From positions 1 to 9,312 of the forward strand of contig JBBRFH010000134.1 of NCBI GenBank assembly GCA_038224615.1: a stretch of 9,312 bases of DNA, read 5' to 3'. The DNA is from JBBRFH01 sp038224615 (GTDB taxonomy: Bacteria; Planctomycetota; Phycisphaerae; Tepidisphaerales; Tepidisphaeraceae). Below are positions 1-7,140 of this stretch, one piece after another (position 1 is the stretch's first letter; each line of letters starts with the position of its first letter). Position numbers and translations under genes: made by a program. Under the pieces are notes generated by a model. The model was given only the letters and a program-made list of their open reading frames with translations, did no database searches and had not been told where the DNA came from.

Positions 1-1
1 C

Positions 2-1663
2 ACCTGGTGCGTTAACGACGGCGCCTGCGAGCGCGTCAAGACCAGCAACGAGTACGGCACGCACGTCAAGCCTTGCCCGAGCTTCGAGCAGGTGACGATC
101 GTGCGAAAAAAACGCAAGCGCTACCTGCTGCCCAGGATGGACCTGGCAAAGCTGCCCGAGCCGCAGCGCGTACACGACCTGACCCGCATGAACTCGACCT
201 GGCGCGCCCACATGAGCGGCGTCGGCGGGATGGGCATCGGCGTGGTCAGCGCGATTCTGGTGCGCGCCGGGCACAAGGAAGGGTACGAAGTCTCCTTCTG
301 CGACAAAAAGGGTTTGGCGATCCGCAACGGCGGCGTCTATTCGCAGATCACCTACAAGCAGTGCGGCGTCGGCTACGAGGACCTCGAAGCCAATTCGACC
401 CTCGCCGCAGGATTGATTCCGTTCGGCAAGGCCGACCTGCTCGTCGGCATCGACATCCTCGAAGCCGCCCGCGCGGTCGATCCGCGCGAGAGCTTCCGCG
501 TTGCCTCCAAGGAGCGCACCAGCGTCGTGCTCAACACGCACAAGCAGGTGACCACGCCGATCCTCGTCGGCAAGGACGACTTCGACACCGACAAGCTCAG
601 GGACAGGATCTTCGATGTCTGCGAGCCGGAATATTCCTTCGCTCGAAATCTCTCCGAGCTGTGCGAGCAGCGTCTTGGCACTAAGCAGTTCGTCAACATC
701 ATGATGCTCGGAGTGAGCTATCAGCTCGGGCTGATCCCGGTGAGCCTGCACGCGATTGCGTGGGCGATCAAAGACACCGTCAAGCGCGGCCACCGCCAGA
801 ACATGAAGGCCTTCAACATCGGCCGAAAGCTCGCGCTGGAGCCGCGCACGCTGCCGGCCCGTCCGGAGCCGCGCACCTGGCAGCAATTGCTGACCCAGAA
901 GAGCAAGATCGTTCGCAAGACGGTCGGCAACGGCGTGTTCTTCGCCCACAAGCTCGAGCAGCTCACCAACATCGCGATGGCGCAGATGCCGCAGTTGTCC
1001 GAGCGGGTGAAATACGACCTCGCACTGCGCATCTACGACCTGCTGCAATACGAAAACGCCGCGTTCGCCAAGCGCTACGTCGATCTTGTCCGCTCGGTCT
1101 ACCGTCGCGATTCGGCCGACCAGAAGTACGCCGTCACCGACGCCGTCATCTTTAACCTCGCCAAGGTGATGCTCATCAAGGACGAGCCGTATGTGGCTTA
1201 CCTGCTGACGCGCTACGAGAAGAAAGTGCGTGACGCGATCAAGTTCGGCGTTGATGAAGCCAACGGCGACCAGATCATCTACCGTCACCACACCAGCCCC
1301 GAATTCCCCATCGGCCCGTACCGTCTTCGTCTGAAGATTACGACCACCGACTGGATGCTCAACATCATGAAGCAGCTCAAGGTGCTGCGGAAGATTCCCG
1401 GCTGGCACAAGCGCGAAGTCGAGTTCCGCGAGTGGTACATCAAGCTGCTGCAACGCGTCGACCTCAGCACGCAGCCGAGTTATGAGAAGGCTGTTGCAAT
1501 CCTGCGAGCGCCCGAAGACGTGAAGGGTTACCGTGAAGTGCGCTACCCGACGATGGACGCCGCGAAGGCGTTCATTGAAGGCGACCTGACCGGTGACAAG
1601 CCGAAGCTGGACGTGACGGTGGATGCCGACGCGGTGATGGCGCGCGATCAGGTCACTGCCTGA
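2..1663 (+). CDS. Indolepyruvate/2-oxoacid ferredoxin oxidoreductase, fused form, C-terminal part (5' end outside window)
   Basis: The frame is open from base 2 to the TGA at 1661-1663 (553 residues seen), so the gene starts upstream of the window. The first residues carry cysteines at 3, 9 and 25 (the last in CPSF), as in the iron-sulfur segment after the thiamine-diphosphate core of IorA-type enzymes. A gamma domain follows, with the glycine loop GVGGMGIG near residues 73-80 and a KKGLAIRNGG segment matching the family's GLAQKGG motif. The remaining residues, to about 535, resemble the DUF6537 tail of fused IorA-IorB proteins. Family knowledge: these enzymes oxidatively decarboxylate aryl pyruvates from amino-acid transamination, forming acyl-CoA and reducing ferredoxin in the cytoplasm. 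The TPP-binding half, which would fix the substrate class, is not visible, so the exact substrate is uncertain. The family call is firm. The gene converges on a small - strand gene 10 bases past its stop. Confidence 0.88.
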   Translation, partial: TWCVNDGACERVKTSNEYGTHVKPCPSFEQVTIVRKKRKRYLLPRMDLAKLPEPQRVHDLTRMNSTWRAHMSGVGGMGIGVVSAILVRAGHKEGYEVSFCDKKGLAIRNGGVYSQITYKQCGVGYEDLEANSTLAAGLIPFGKADLLVGIDILEAARAVDPRESFRVASKERTSVVLNTHKQVTTPILVGKDDFDTDKLRDRIFDVCEPEYSFARNLSELCEQRLGTKQFVNIMMLGVSYQLGLIPVSLHAIAWAIKDTVKRGHRQNMKAFNIGRKLALEPRTLPARPEPRTWQQLLTQKSKIVRKTVGNGVFFAHKLEQLTNIAMAQMPQLSERVKYDLALRIYDLLQYENAAFAKRYVDLVRSVYRRDSADQKYAVTDAVIFNLAKVMLIKDEPYVAYLLTRYEKKVRDAIKFGVDEANGDQIIYRHHTSPEFPIGPYRLRLKITTTDWMLNIMKQLKVLRKIPGWHKREVEFREWYIKLLQRVDLSTQPSYEKAVAILRAPEDVKGYREVRYPTMDAAKAFIEGDLTGDKPKLDVTVDADAVMARDQVTA

Positions 1664-1667
1664 TCGC
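1644..1667 (+). terminator. Hairpin over the oxidoreductase stop codon, possible bidirectional terminator
   Basis: GCGATCAGG (1644-1652) and CCTGATCGC (1659-1667) are perfect 9-base inverted arms around a 6-base loop, TCACTG. The TGA stop (1661-1663) lies in the right arm. No T-run follows on either strand, so this is not a classical intrinsic terminator. The site sits where two convergent genes end, where a hairpin could protect both transcript ends. A second copy of GCGATCAGG lies at 1702-1710, inside the end of the opposing gene, and could pair with the same right arm. Confidence 0.4.
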
Positions 1668-1673
1668 CGCGAG

Positions 1674-2084
1674 CTACGCCAACAGCCACCACGCGCCCAG
1701 CGCGATCAGGGTCTGCATGCCAAGCGCGACTGTCGCCGGCGCGAACCAGCGCGACCGCTTCGTCGCGGCGTGTTCATCGAGCCGGGTGATCCGCATCCGC
1801 GCCACCGTGCGCGCATTCTGTTCAACCGCCGCCACGATCAGGTTGGCGTCGAACCGCTTGATCCCCAGACGCTGTGCCCGTCCCAGCAGCCGATCGCGCG
1901 TGGCGAGCGTCAGCGGACCGATGTCGAGCTGATCGCCCACCGCCCGGGCGAATCCACGGACCACTGCGCCATCAACGTCGACGAGCACCTGCCCGAGCGA
2001 GCGCACGGCGGAGGAGATCGAACCTGTGGTCGTGAGTTTCGTCACCACCTCCGATTCTAGCCATCCCGCGACGACCTCGACCAA
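1674..2084 (-). CDS. Small hypothetical protein with C-terminal transmembrane anchor
   Basis: This 136-residue reading frame on the - strand ends at TAG (1676-1674). I do not recognise the family. The first two thirds are soluble, mixed-charge and rich in Val, Ala and Arg. After a basic stretch (HAATKRSR, about 106-113), residues 114-135 are hydrophobic and end in WWLLA at the C-terminus. This is the layout of a tail-anchored membrane protein with its soluble part in the cytoplasm. The start is uncertain: TTG at 2084 is the first usable codon after an in-frame stop at 2111-2109, and no strong SD precedes it. The GTG codons at residues 13-14 lie too close to a GGAGG to use it. It converges with the oxidoreductase gene and diverges from the anchored-protein gene at 2184. 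That the gene is real is inferred from its sensible protein layout and its fit between neighbours. Confidence 0.55.
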   Translation of the reverse strand: MVEVVAGWLESEVVTKLTTTGSISSAVRSLGQVLVDVDGAVVRGFARAVGDQLDIGPLTLATRDRLLGRAQRLGIKRFDANLIVAAVEQNARTVARMRITRLDEHAATKRSRWFAPATVALGMQTLIALGAWWLLA

Positions 2085-2145
2085 ACGGGCTGTTCCAGCG
2101 ACAGGTCCTCAACAGGGAGACATTGCCCCGGCGCAGGTTTGGTCC

Positions 2146-2175
2146 TTGGTGGTCTCTTGGACTCCCTGCTACATT
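2146..2175 (+). promoter_or_regulatory. Weak sigma70-type promoter candidate for the anchored-protein gene
   Basis: TACATT (2170-2175) matches four of six -10 bases. TTGGTG (2146-2151) lies 18 bases upstream as a poor -35. Transcription would begin only a few bases before the GTG at 2184, which fits the absence of an SD there. The -10 sits in a CTACANT context also seen before lipA and after the transporter gene. Confidence 0.25.
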
Positions 2176-2183
2176 GACGGCGC

Positions 2184-3014
2184 GTGAAGGCGAAACGTGT
2201 GCTCAAATGGTCGGCGATTACGATCGGCATCCTGCTGCTGCTGTGTGGCGGCACCGCGGGCGTCGGGTACTGGCGCGCCAGCCGGGTTCCCGATTGGTAC
2301 GCCCAGGCTCGCAAAGTGTCGGCCGACCAAGCGGACGAAAATCGCGTCATTCCTGTCCACAATTGGCTGGCCGGTGCCAGCAGCGGCAAGGTCGATGCCA
2401 AGCCCGCCGAACAGAAACGCCAGACGATCGAACTCTCGTCAGAACAGATCAACGCGCTGATCGTGAAGTGGACCGGAAACCTGCAGAACGTGCTGCAGGA
2501 CGTGCGCGTCCGCATCACGCCCGGAAACATCACCGTCGCCGGCTACGTGAAGCAGCAGAACAAGGTCGTCAGCGTGGTGCTTCGTCCTGCCGTCACGCAG
2601 GCGGGCGGGCTTCAGCTCACGCTCGAATCGATCCGGCTCGGTAACCAGGCGGTTCCTGCGGTGATGATTCCCGACGACGCGCGGCAGAAGGCGATCGCCT
2701 TGATGAGCGGCGCCAAGGCCGATGAGGTGCGAATCGACGAGCATTCCCGCGCCACCCGCCAGGCCAGCAACGTCTACGCCGCGATCTCAATGCTTGAACT
2801 GCTGCGCGGCGAACCGATCGAGCCGTACGCATTCATTGATCTGCCGATCGACAAAGCCATCGTCGCGGCGCGCGTGCGTGAGATGAAGCTCGAGGACGGC
2901 CACGCCAAGCTCACGATCGAGTTGCTCGGCCCGGACGAGCGCGAGGCTTTGGTGACGCGTCTTCGCGCCGCCGTCACACAACCCGAAAAACCGGCCGCCG
3001 TCGCACAACCGTGA
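2184..3014 (+). CDS. Membrane-anchored periplasmic protein, YpmS/LmeA-like fold suspected
   Basis: This gene encodes 276 residues. GTG at 2184 is the first possible start, because an in-frame TGA lies at 2175-2177. No SD is visible. Residues 1-8 are basic and 10-29 form one hydrophobic helix (ITIGILLLLCGG). The cysteine there lacks a proper lipobox, so a signal anchor is likelier than a lipoprotein signal. The rest should face the periplasm. Residues 82-121 (IELSSEQINALI, then VRVRITPGNITVAGYV) and 142-162 (GLQLTLESIRLGNQAVPAVMI) follow the helix-plus-strand pattern of DUF2140/YpmS and LmeA-type lipid-contacting proteins. That resemblance is pattern recognition, not a search result. The C-terminus (266-276) is Pro/Ala-rich and probably disordered. 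Its substrate is unknown. It diverges from the small gene on its left and converges on the dehydrogenase gene across 96 bases that show only a 10-base palindrome at 3045-3054. Confidence 0.75.
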   Translation: MKAKRVLKWSAITIGILLLLCGGTAGVGYWRASRVPDWYAQARKVSADQADENRVIPVHNWLAGASSGKVDAKPAEQKRQTIELSSEQINALIVKWTGNLQNVLQDVRVRITPGNITVAGYVKQQNKVVSVVLRPAVTQAGGLQLTLESIRLGNQAVPAVMIPDDARQKAIALMSGAKADEVRIDEHSRATRQASNVYAAISMLELLRGEPIEPYAFIDLPIDKAIVAARVREMKLEDGHAKLTIELLGPDEREALVTRLRAAVTQPEKPAAVAQP

Positions 3015-3110
3015 GCGATTCCCACCCGATTGTCGTGTTGAGCTGAGTCGACTCGTCCACCTCGACGTGCATCGCCGCCCGCTACGGCCGGCGCGAAAAA
3101 CGCCATGTGA

Positions 3111-4115
3111 TTACGCCTGCGAAGGCAGCATCGCATGGGTGACTTCATGCTGCAGCTTCTCGCCGGCGACAAAGCGCAGCGTTTCCTCGATCGCGAGCTG
3201 GCCCATGTCCTTGCACGCCTGCTGCATCGCGCCGGCGATGTGCGGCGTCAGGATCAGATTCGGCGCGGTGCGCAGCGGTGAATCGGGCTTGGGCGGCTCG
3301 GAGTCGGTCACGTCCAGACACGCATACAGCGGACGACGATTCAGCTCGTTCACCAGCGCGTCCTCGTCGATCAGTGCGCCGCGCGCCGTGTTGATAAGCA
3401 CCGCGTGATCGGGCAGCAGCGCCAGCGTGCGCGACCCGAACATGCGGTGCGTCTCGGGCGTGTTGGGGGCGTGGATACTGACGACGTCACACCGGCACGC
3501 CTCCTGCAGGCTCACCTGCACCACGCCCAGTTCGGCCGCCCGGTCGGGCGTGAGGAACGGGTCGTAGCACTTGATCGTGATGCGTGGGTAGGTCCGCAGG
3601 ATGTTGATCACCTCGCACCCGACGCGCGATGCGGCGATAATGCCCACGTCCATGTCCATCAATTCGCGGATGACCGGGCGACGGCGACGGACCTCGTCCT
3701 GGTCGCCCCTGGCGTAGGCGGCGCTGATCCAGGGAATCTGCTTGAGCATCGACATCATCATGCCGACTGTGTACTGCGCGACCGAGACGGCATTGGCGCT
3801 GGCGGCGGTCGTGACGCGGATGCCGCGCTCGAAGGCGACGTCATCCACCAGCGACTTGATCGATCCCGCCGAGTGCGCGATGAGCTTCAGCCGCGGCGCC
3901 GCGGCGAGCAGCGGCTGCGACAACCGCAGCGTTCCCCAGCCGGTGATCAGCACGCTTACCTCGGCCAGCAGCTTGCGGTAATCATCGACAGTCGCGTTAG
4001 CCGGCAACGGCCCGCGCACGCTGACAATCGAATGCAGCCGATCGAGATCCTCGATCCGGAACATCTTTTTGCACATCTCGGAACTAAGCGCCAGCCCGAC
4101 GATCGGCTTACCCAT
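3111..4115 (-). CDS. D-isomer-specific 2-hydroxyacid dehydrogenase (phosphoglycerate dehydrogenase-like)
   Basis: The protein has 334 residues from ATG at 4115, a usual length for the family. That start has GGAG six bases upstream. In-frame ATG at 4121 touches the GGAG, and TTG at 4142 is less likely. Family knowledge: these cytoplasmic enzymes interconvert 2-hydroxy and 2-oxo acids with NAD(P)H. The catalytic residues are present: Arg245 in NTARGALID, Glu273 in DVTDSEPP and His292 in LTPHIAG. The Rossmann domain starts near residue 157, with the acidic Asp185 (CYDP) expected to bind the NAD ribose. The nucleotide loop reads GIIAASRVG where most relatives have a G-x-G-x-x-G core, so two of the three glycines are Ala161 and Ser163. 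The substrate cannot be read from sequence and no serine-pathway gene is nearby. It lies downstream of the 596-residue secreted-protein gene on the same strand, 87 bases away, perhaps with its own promoter. Confidence 0.88.
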   Translation of the reverse strand: MGKPIVGLALSSEMCKKMFRIEDLDRLHSIVSVRGPLPANATVDDYRKLLAEVSVLITGWGTLRLSQPLLAAAPRLKLIAHSAGSIKSLVDDVAFERGIRVTTAASANAVSVAQYTVGMMMSMLKQIPWISAAYARGDQDEVRRRRPVIRELMDMDVGIIAASRVGCEVINILRTYPRITIKCYDPFLTPDRAAELGVVQVSLQEACRCDVVSIHAPNTPETHRMFGSRTLALLPDHAVLINTARGALIDEDALVNELNRRPLYACLDVTDSEPPKPDSPLRTAPNLILTPHIAGAMQQACKDMGQLAIEETLRFVAGEKLQHEVTHAMLPSQA

Positions 4116-4121
4116 CCGCAT

Positions 4122-4125
4122 CTCC
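4122..4125 (-). promoter_or_regulatory. Ribosome binding site deciding the dehydrogenase start
   Basis: On the - strand GGAG is followed by six bases and then ATG (4115-4113). This favours that ATG over the upstream ATG at 4121, which directly abuts the GGAG, and over the TTG at 4142. Confidence 0.6.
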
Positions 4126-4157
4126 GACGAAAAACCCCGCAAATTGAACCGGCCTCC

Positions 4158-4186
4158 AATCTTTCGGATGCGGCAACGGTTGTCAA
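4158..4186 (-). promoter_or_regulatory. Promoter candidate for the dehydrogenase gene
   Basis: A consensus -35, TTGACA (4186-4181), is followed after 17 bases by AAGATT (4163-4158), which matches only three of six -10 bases. It lies in the 87-base gap after the secreted-protein stop codon, about 43 bases before the chosen start. It would let the dehydrogenase be expressed apart from the upstream gene. The weak -10 keeps this tentative. Confidence 0.35.
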
Positions 4187-4202
4187 CTCTCCGGCGTCCC
4201 CC

Positions 4203-5993
4203 TCAGCGACCCGGTTCAGGCATCGGATCGTTTTCGTCCCGCAGGGGAATCTGCTTGTATCGGCCGGGATCCGTTTCGTTCAACTGATCGACAATCTGGT
4301 CGACGTTGCCCAGATCGACGCTCGATTTTTCGCCTGTGGTGGTGTCTTCGACCGTGCGATAGCCCCGCATCGTCTCGCTGAAATCGTCGGCGCTGCGGGA
4401 CTGGGTGACCTGGTTGTCCCGCCACGACTGGTTATTGCGGTCGTACTGTGCCTGCACGTCGCGGTGCGACTGCTGTTGAGCGCTGAACCACGCGTTGCGA
4501 TCGGCAATCCACGCGTCCGTCTTCTGCTGAACCACGCGATCGTTGGTCTTCCACGAATTGATGATCGCGATCGCGGTGGGCAGGTCTTCCTGCATCGATT
4601 CGTCAGGCAATAGTGCTACGGTGATCCACAGCATCCAGCTTTCGTTGGTAATCGGTGTGCAGCCGACCTGTGCAAACGCCGTGTGGTGCTTTGCCTGTCC
4701 GTGAGGCTCGTGGACGGTGACGCCATAGCGAAGGATGGCCCAACGGCTGCCCTCGCTCATTGGCTTGAGGTCTTGCAGTTTGGTGACGTTGTCGACCTCG
4801 CGGGCACCGAGGTTGTTTCGTTGCCGCCATTGGCTGATCTGTGGCGCGAGCGTGGTGAGCGCATCGGCCGGATCGGAGAAGTCGGCGACGAACATCATCA
4901 TCCCTGGCACCGGGTACTGACGCGCCATGGCAACGGCGGTGGAATTGGGGGTGTTGACACTCAGGGCTTGTCCCAGCGCGATGGTCTGACCGGCCGGACC
5001 CTTCACTTCAAAGCCTGTCTGACACGACTGCGCGTTTGTCTGCCATCCTGCGGCAAGCCCGATTTCGCCAGTGCCGTCCGGAAAACGGTATGGCTGCAGC
5101 GTCACGCGCGCCGCGGCCGCGGCGAGCTCTTCGGCCGTCGGCTCACGGGGCTGAGGAGGGCCGGGCGGCGCTGGATTCGGGGCGTTGCCGGCATTCGCCG
5201 GCTTCAGTGGCGCACTGGTCAGGATCATGTATTCGCCTCGGGTCATCTTCGCGTTGTAGATCAGGACGACTGCCGTCGCCCCGCCCTTCTCCTTCATCCG
5301 CGAGAACACCAACCCGCGCACAGGCTGACCTTTGTACTTGGCAGTGATGCCCGCCAGCACGCTCCGGTGATCGCGCTGGTCTTCGTAACCCGCAGTGACG
5401 TCCCAGTCGTCGTCGAAAAAGTCGTCGAGGTCATCGCACGCCGAATCCAGCGCCTCGCGTGCCGACTTGGCATTTGCCTTCTCGGTGATCATGGCGCGTC
5501 CGTTCATCGTGACGTTCATCACCGCGTAGCCTTTCGGCACGTCTGCGGCGGCGGGTTTGGGGGCGGGCGCGGCTCCGTCCTTCTGCACCCCGGGCGTTGG
5601 CGGCGGCACCGGAACGGCCGTTTGTTGCTCCTTCGCCTGCGCCGCGACCAGCGGATTGACCGCTGCCTTCGTGCGCGACAGCCGATACGTCGCTCGCTCC
5701 GTAACGAGCTTCATCCGCCCGTCTTCCATGGTCGCAGTAAACGGAAACTCATTGCCGTCACTGGTGAACGCCCCCTGGAGCTTCCCATCCTGCGCCTTGG
5801 CCTTGAGCGGGAACTGGTTGTCGGCGAGCGTAATAACGCCGCTGTACGCATCCGGCCCGTCGGCCGTCACTTCGATCTTGAGCGTTTCGTCCTTGTATTT
5901 GCCTGCCCACTGGTCCGCGCCGCGCGCCAACACCGCAACCAGGCAAACTGATGCGAAACCGGCAATCCAACGAATCCGGAACGAGCCGACCAT
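4203..5993 (-). CDS. Large secreted multi-domain protein of unknown function
   Basis: The gene encodes 596 residues. ATG at 5993 has GGAGG five bases upstream (6003-5999), a strong start. Residues 1-26 form a signal peptide: Arg at 6 and 8, then a hydrophobic core ending in VLARGA. Residues 29-105 contain short alternating strands (KYKDETLKIEVTA, YSGVITLADNQFPL, KLQGAFTSDGNEFPF, MKLVTERATYRL), suggesting a small beta-barrel or sheet. A Pro/Ala linker (about 126-150) leads to a second domain (153-262) holding the acidic run DDLDDFFDDDWD at 187-198. Another Pro-rich linker (263-285) leads to a third domain with GTGEIGLAAGW (307-317), which looks like a secreted-protein 'GW' fold. The tail from about 490 is rich in Gln, Asn, Ser and charged residues. 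I do not recognise the full architecture. It diverges from lipA and precedes the dehydrogenase gene. An extracytoplasmic location is likely; the function is unknown. Confidence 0.82.
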   Translation of the reverse strand: MVGSFRIRWIAGFASVCLVAVLARGADQWAGKYKDETLKIEVTADGPDAYSGVITLADNQFPLKAKAQDGKLQGAFTSDGNEFPFTATMEDGRMKLVTERATYRLSRTKAAVNPLVAAQAKEQQTAVPVPPPTPGVQKDGAAPAPKPAAADVPKGYAVMNVTMNGRAMITEKANAKSAREALDSACDDLDDFFDDDWDVTAGYEDQRDHRSVLAGITAKYKGQPVRGLVFSRMKEKGGATAVVLIYNAKMTRGEYMILTSAPLKPANAGNAPNPAPPGPPQPREPTAEELAAAAARVTLQPYRFPDGTGEIGLAAGWQTNAQSCQTGFEVKGPAGQTIALGQALSVNTPNSTAVAMARQYPVPGMMMFVADFSDPADALTTLAPQISQWRQRNNLGAREVDNVTKLQDLKPMSEGSRWAILRYGVTVHEPHGQAKHHTAFAQVGCTPITNESWMLWITVALLPDESMQEDLPTAIAIINSWKTNDRVVQQKTDAWIADRNAWFSAQQQSHRDVQAQYDRNNQSWRDNQVTQSRSADDFSETMRGYRTVEDTTTGEKSSVDLGNVDQIVDQLNETDPGRYKQIPLRDENDPMPEPGR

Positions 5994-6024
5994 GACGTCC
6001 TCCAGGGTATTGAAGTTAAGCCCG

Positions 6025-6030
6025 ATGATA
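6025..6030 (-). promoter_or_regulatory. -10 element candidate for the secreted-protein gene
   Basis: On the - strand TATCAT matches five of six -10 bases and lies about 31 bases before the ATG at 5993, leaving a short leader that holds the GGAGG. No good -35 is found 16-18 bases upstream, so only the -10 is proposed. Confidence 0.3.
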
Positions 6031-6090
6031 ACCCGAACGTACCAAATTCGACCTCAAAAACCCCGGAATTTCGCCCTGCTTGGCGCAATG

Positions 6091-6118
6091 TTGACCAACC
6101 CCCCCCGTCACCTACACT
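6091..6118 (+). promoter_or_regulatory. lipA promoter candidate with a C8 tract in the spacer
   Basis: TTGACC (6091-6096, five of six -35 bases) is followed after 16 bases by TACACT (6113-6118, four of six -10 bases). CACTAT at 6115-6120 is an alternative with an 18-base spacer. Transcription would start near 6125, only about seven bases before the lipA ATG at 6132, so the mRNA would be almost leaderless. This fits the absence of an SD. Eight consecutive C residues (6099-6106) lie in the spacer. Confidence 0.45.
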
Positions 6119-6131
6119 ATCGCGTACACCC

Positions 6132-7034
6132 ATGACGCTCTCGCTGAACCACCTGATTCTTGCCGATGCCCCCGCGCCCGCGACGCGAAAGCCGGCCTGG
6201 CTCAAGATGAAAATGCCCGGCGGCGAGGGGTACGCGCGGCTGAAGCATCTGGTCGACACCGAAAATCTCCACACCGTCTGCCAGAGCGCCAAGTGCCCTA
6301 ACATCGGCGAATGCTGGAGCGCCGGTACGGCGACGTTGATGATCCTCGGCGATGTCTGCACGCGCTCGTGCGGCTTCTGCAACATCGCGACGGGACGTCC
6401 GACGTGGCTCGACACCGACGAGCCGCGCCGCGTGGGACTGGCGGTCGCGTCGATGCAGCTCGGCCACGTCGTCATCACCAGCGTCAACCGCGACGAACTC
6501 CCCGACGGCGGCGCGGCGGTGTGGGCAGAGACCATCCGCCAGGTACACCAGCAGTCGCCGGGCACGAGCGTCGAAGTGCTTATCCCCGATTTCTGCGGCG
6601 ACTGGGCCGCGCTGCAACTCGTCCTCGACGCCAAGCCCGAGATCCTCGCCCACAACATCGAGAGCGTGCCAAGCCAGTACAAGCGGGTGCGGCCCCAGGC
6701 CAAGTACCGCCGCTCGCTCGAACTGCTTCAAATCGCCAAGAGCCAGGGCTTCACCAGCAAGACGGGCATGATGCTGGGCATCGGCGAACAGGGTCACGAG
6801 GTGGACGCCGTTCTGGACGACCTCGTCTCCATCAACTGCGACATCCTCACGCTCGGGCAGTACCTCCAGCCGACCACCAAGCACCTGCCCGTCGACCGCT
6901 GGGTCACGCCCGATGAATTCCGCGAATGGAAACGCGTCGGCGAATCCAAAGGCCTCCGCCACATAGAAAGCGGCCCGATGGTCCGCTCGAGCTACCACGC
7001 GGAGAAACAGGTTCGCTCCCACGCGCAGGTGTAG
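6132..7034 (+). CDS. lipA: Lipoyl synthase, radical SAM enzyme
   Basis: The protein has 300 residues, a normal length. LipA inserts two sulfur atoms into the octanoyl chain on lipoyl domains of enzymes such as pyruvate dehydrogenase and the glycine cleavage H protein, using S-adenosylmethionine and two [4Fe-4S] clusters in the cytoplasm. All cluster ligands are visible: auxiliary-cluster cysteines 50, 55 and 61 in CQSAKCPNIGEC, radical-SAM cysteines 76, 80 and 83 in CTRSCGFC, and the C-terminal RSSYHA motif (285-290), whose serine ligates the auxiliary cluster in known structures. Other family hallmarks are LHTVC, SVNRDELPDGG and HNIESV. ATG at 6132 is in place for the family N-terminus but has no SD; the mRNA may be near-leaderless. 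No lipB or lipM gene is adjacent. A foldback repeat begins two bases after its stop codon. Confidence 0.96.
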   Translation: MTLSLNHLILADAPAPATRKPAWLKMKMPGGEGYARLKHLVDTENLHTVCQSAKCPNIGECWSAGTATLMILGDVCTRSCGFCNIATGRPTWLDTDEPRRVGLAVASMQLGHVVITSVNRDELPDGGAAVWAETIRQVHQQSPGTSVEVLIPDFCGDWAALQLVLDAKPEILAHNIESVPSQYKRVRPQAKYRRSLELLQIAKSQGFTSKTGMMLGIGEQGHEVDAVLDDLVSINCDILTLGQYLQPTTKHLPVDRWVTPDEFREWKRVGESKGLRHIESGPMVRSSYHAEKQVRSHAQV

Positions 7035-7087
7035 AACCGCGAAGGCGCGAAGGACGCGAAGAAGAACGCGAAGGGATTAGTCTCGTA

Positions 7088-7108
7088 CTGTGGGCATCTT
7101 GCCCACAG
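7088..7108. repeat. Perfect 9-base hairpin within the foldback element
   Basis: CTGTGGGCA (7088-7096) and TGCCCACAG (7100-7108) are perfect inverted arms around a TCT loop. The core GTGGGCA/TGCCCAC recurs 53 bases downstream. No T-run follows, so it is not a standard intrinsic terminator, although it sits 53 bases after the lipA stop. Confidence 0.75.
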
Positions 7109-7140
7109 CATCATTCGGTCTGCCCGAGAAGGGTTAGAGC

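Noticed and set aside
3045..3054. Palindrome GAGTCGACTC between two convergent genes
   Set aside because: Ten bases with no loop or T-run; expected by chance at this length, so not called as a terminator or operator.
3405..4613. + strand reading frame of about 400 residues
   Set aside because: It overlaps the hydroxyacid dehydrogenase and secreted-protein genes on the other strand, and its Arg/His/Asp-rich sequence is typical of shadow frames.
4683..5951. + strand reading frame of about 420 residues
   Set aside because: It lies wholly opposite the secreted-protein gene, which has a signal peptide and strong SD; the + frame is Arg/Val/His-rich with no domain.
6117..7022. Long - strand reading frame opposite lipA (about 300 residues)
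   Set aside because: It is antisense to an unmistakable lipA with all cluster cysteines; its open frame reflects GC-rich codon usage.
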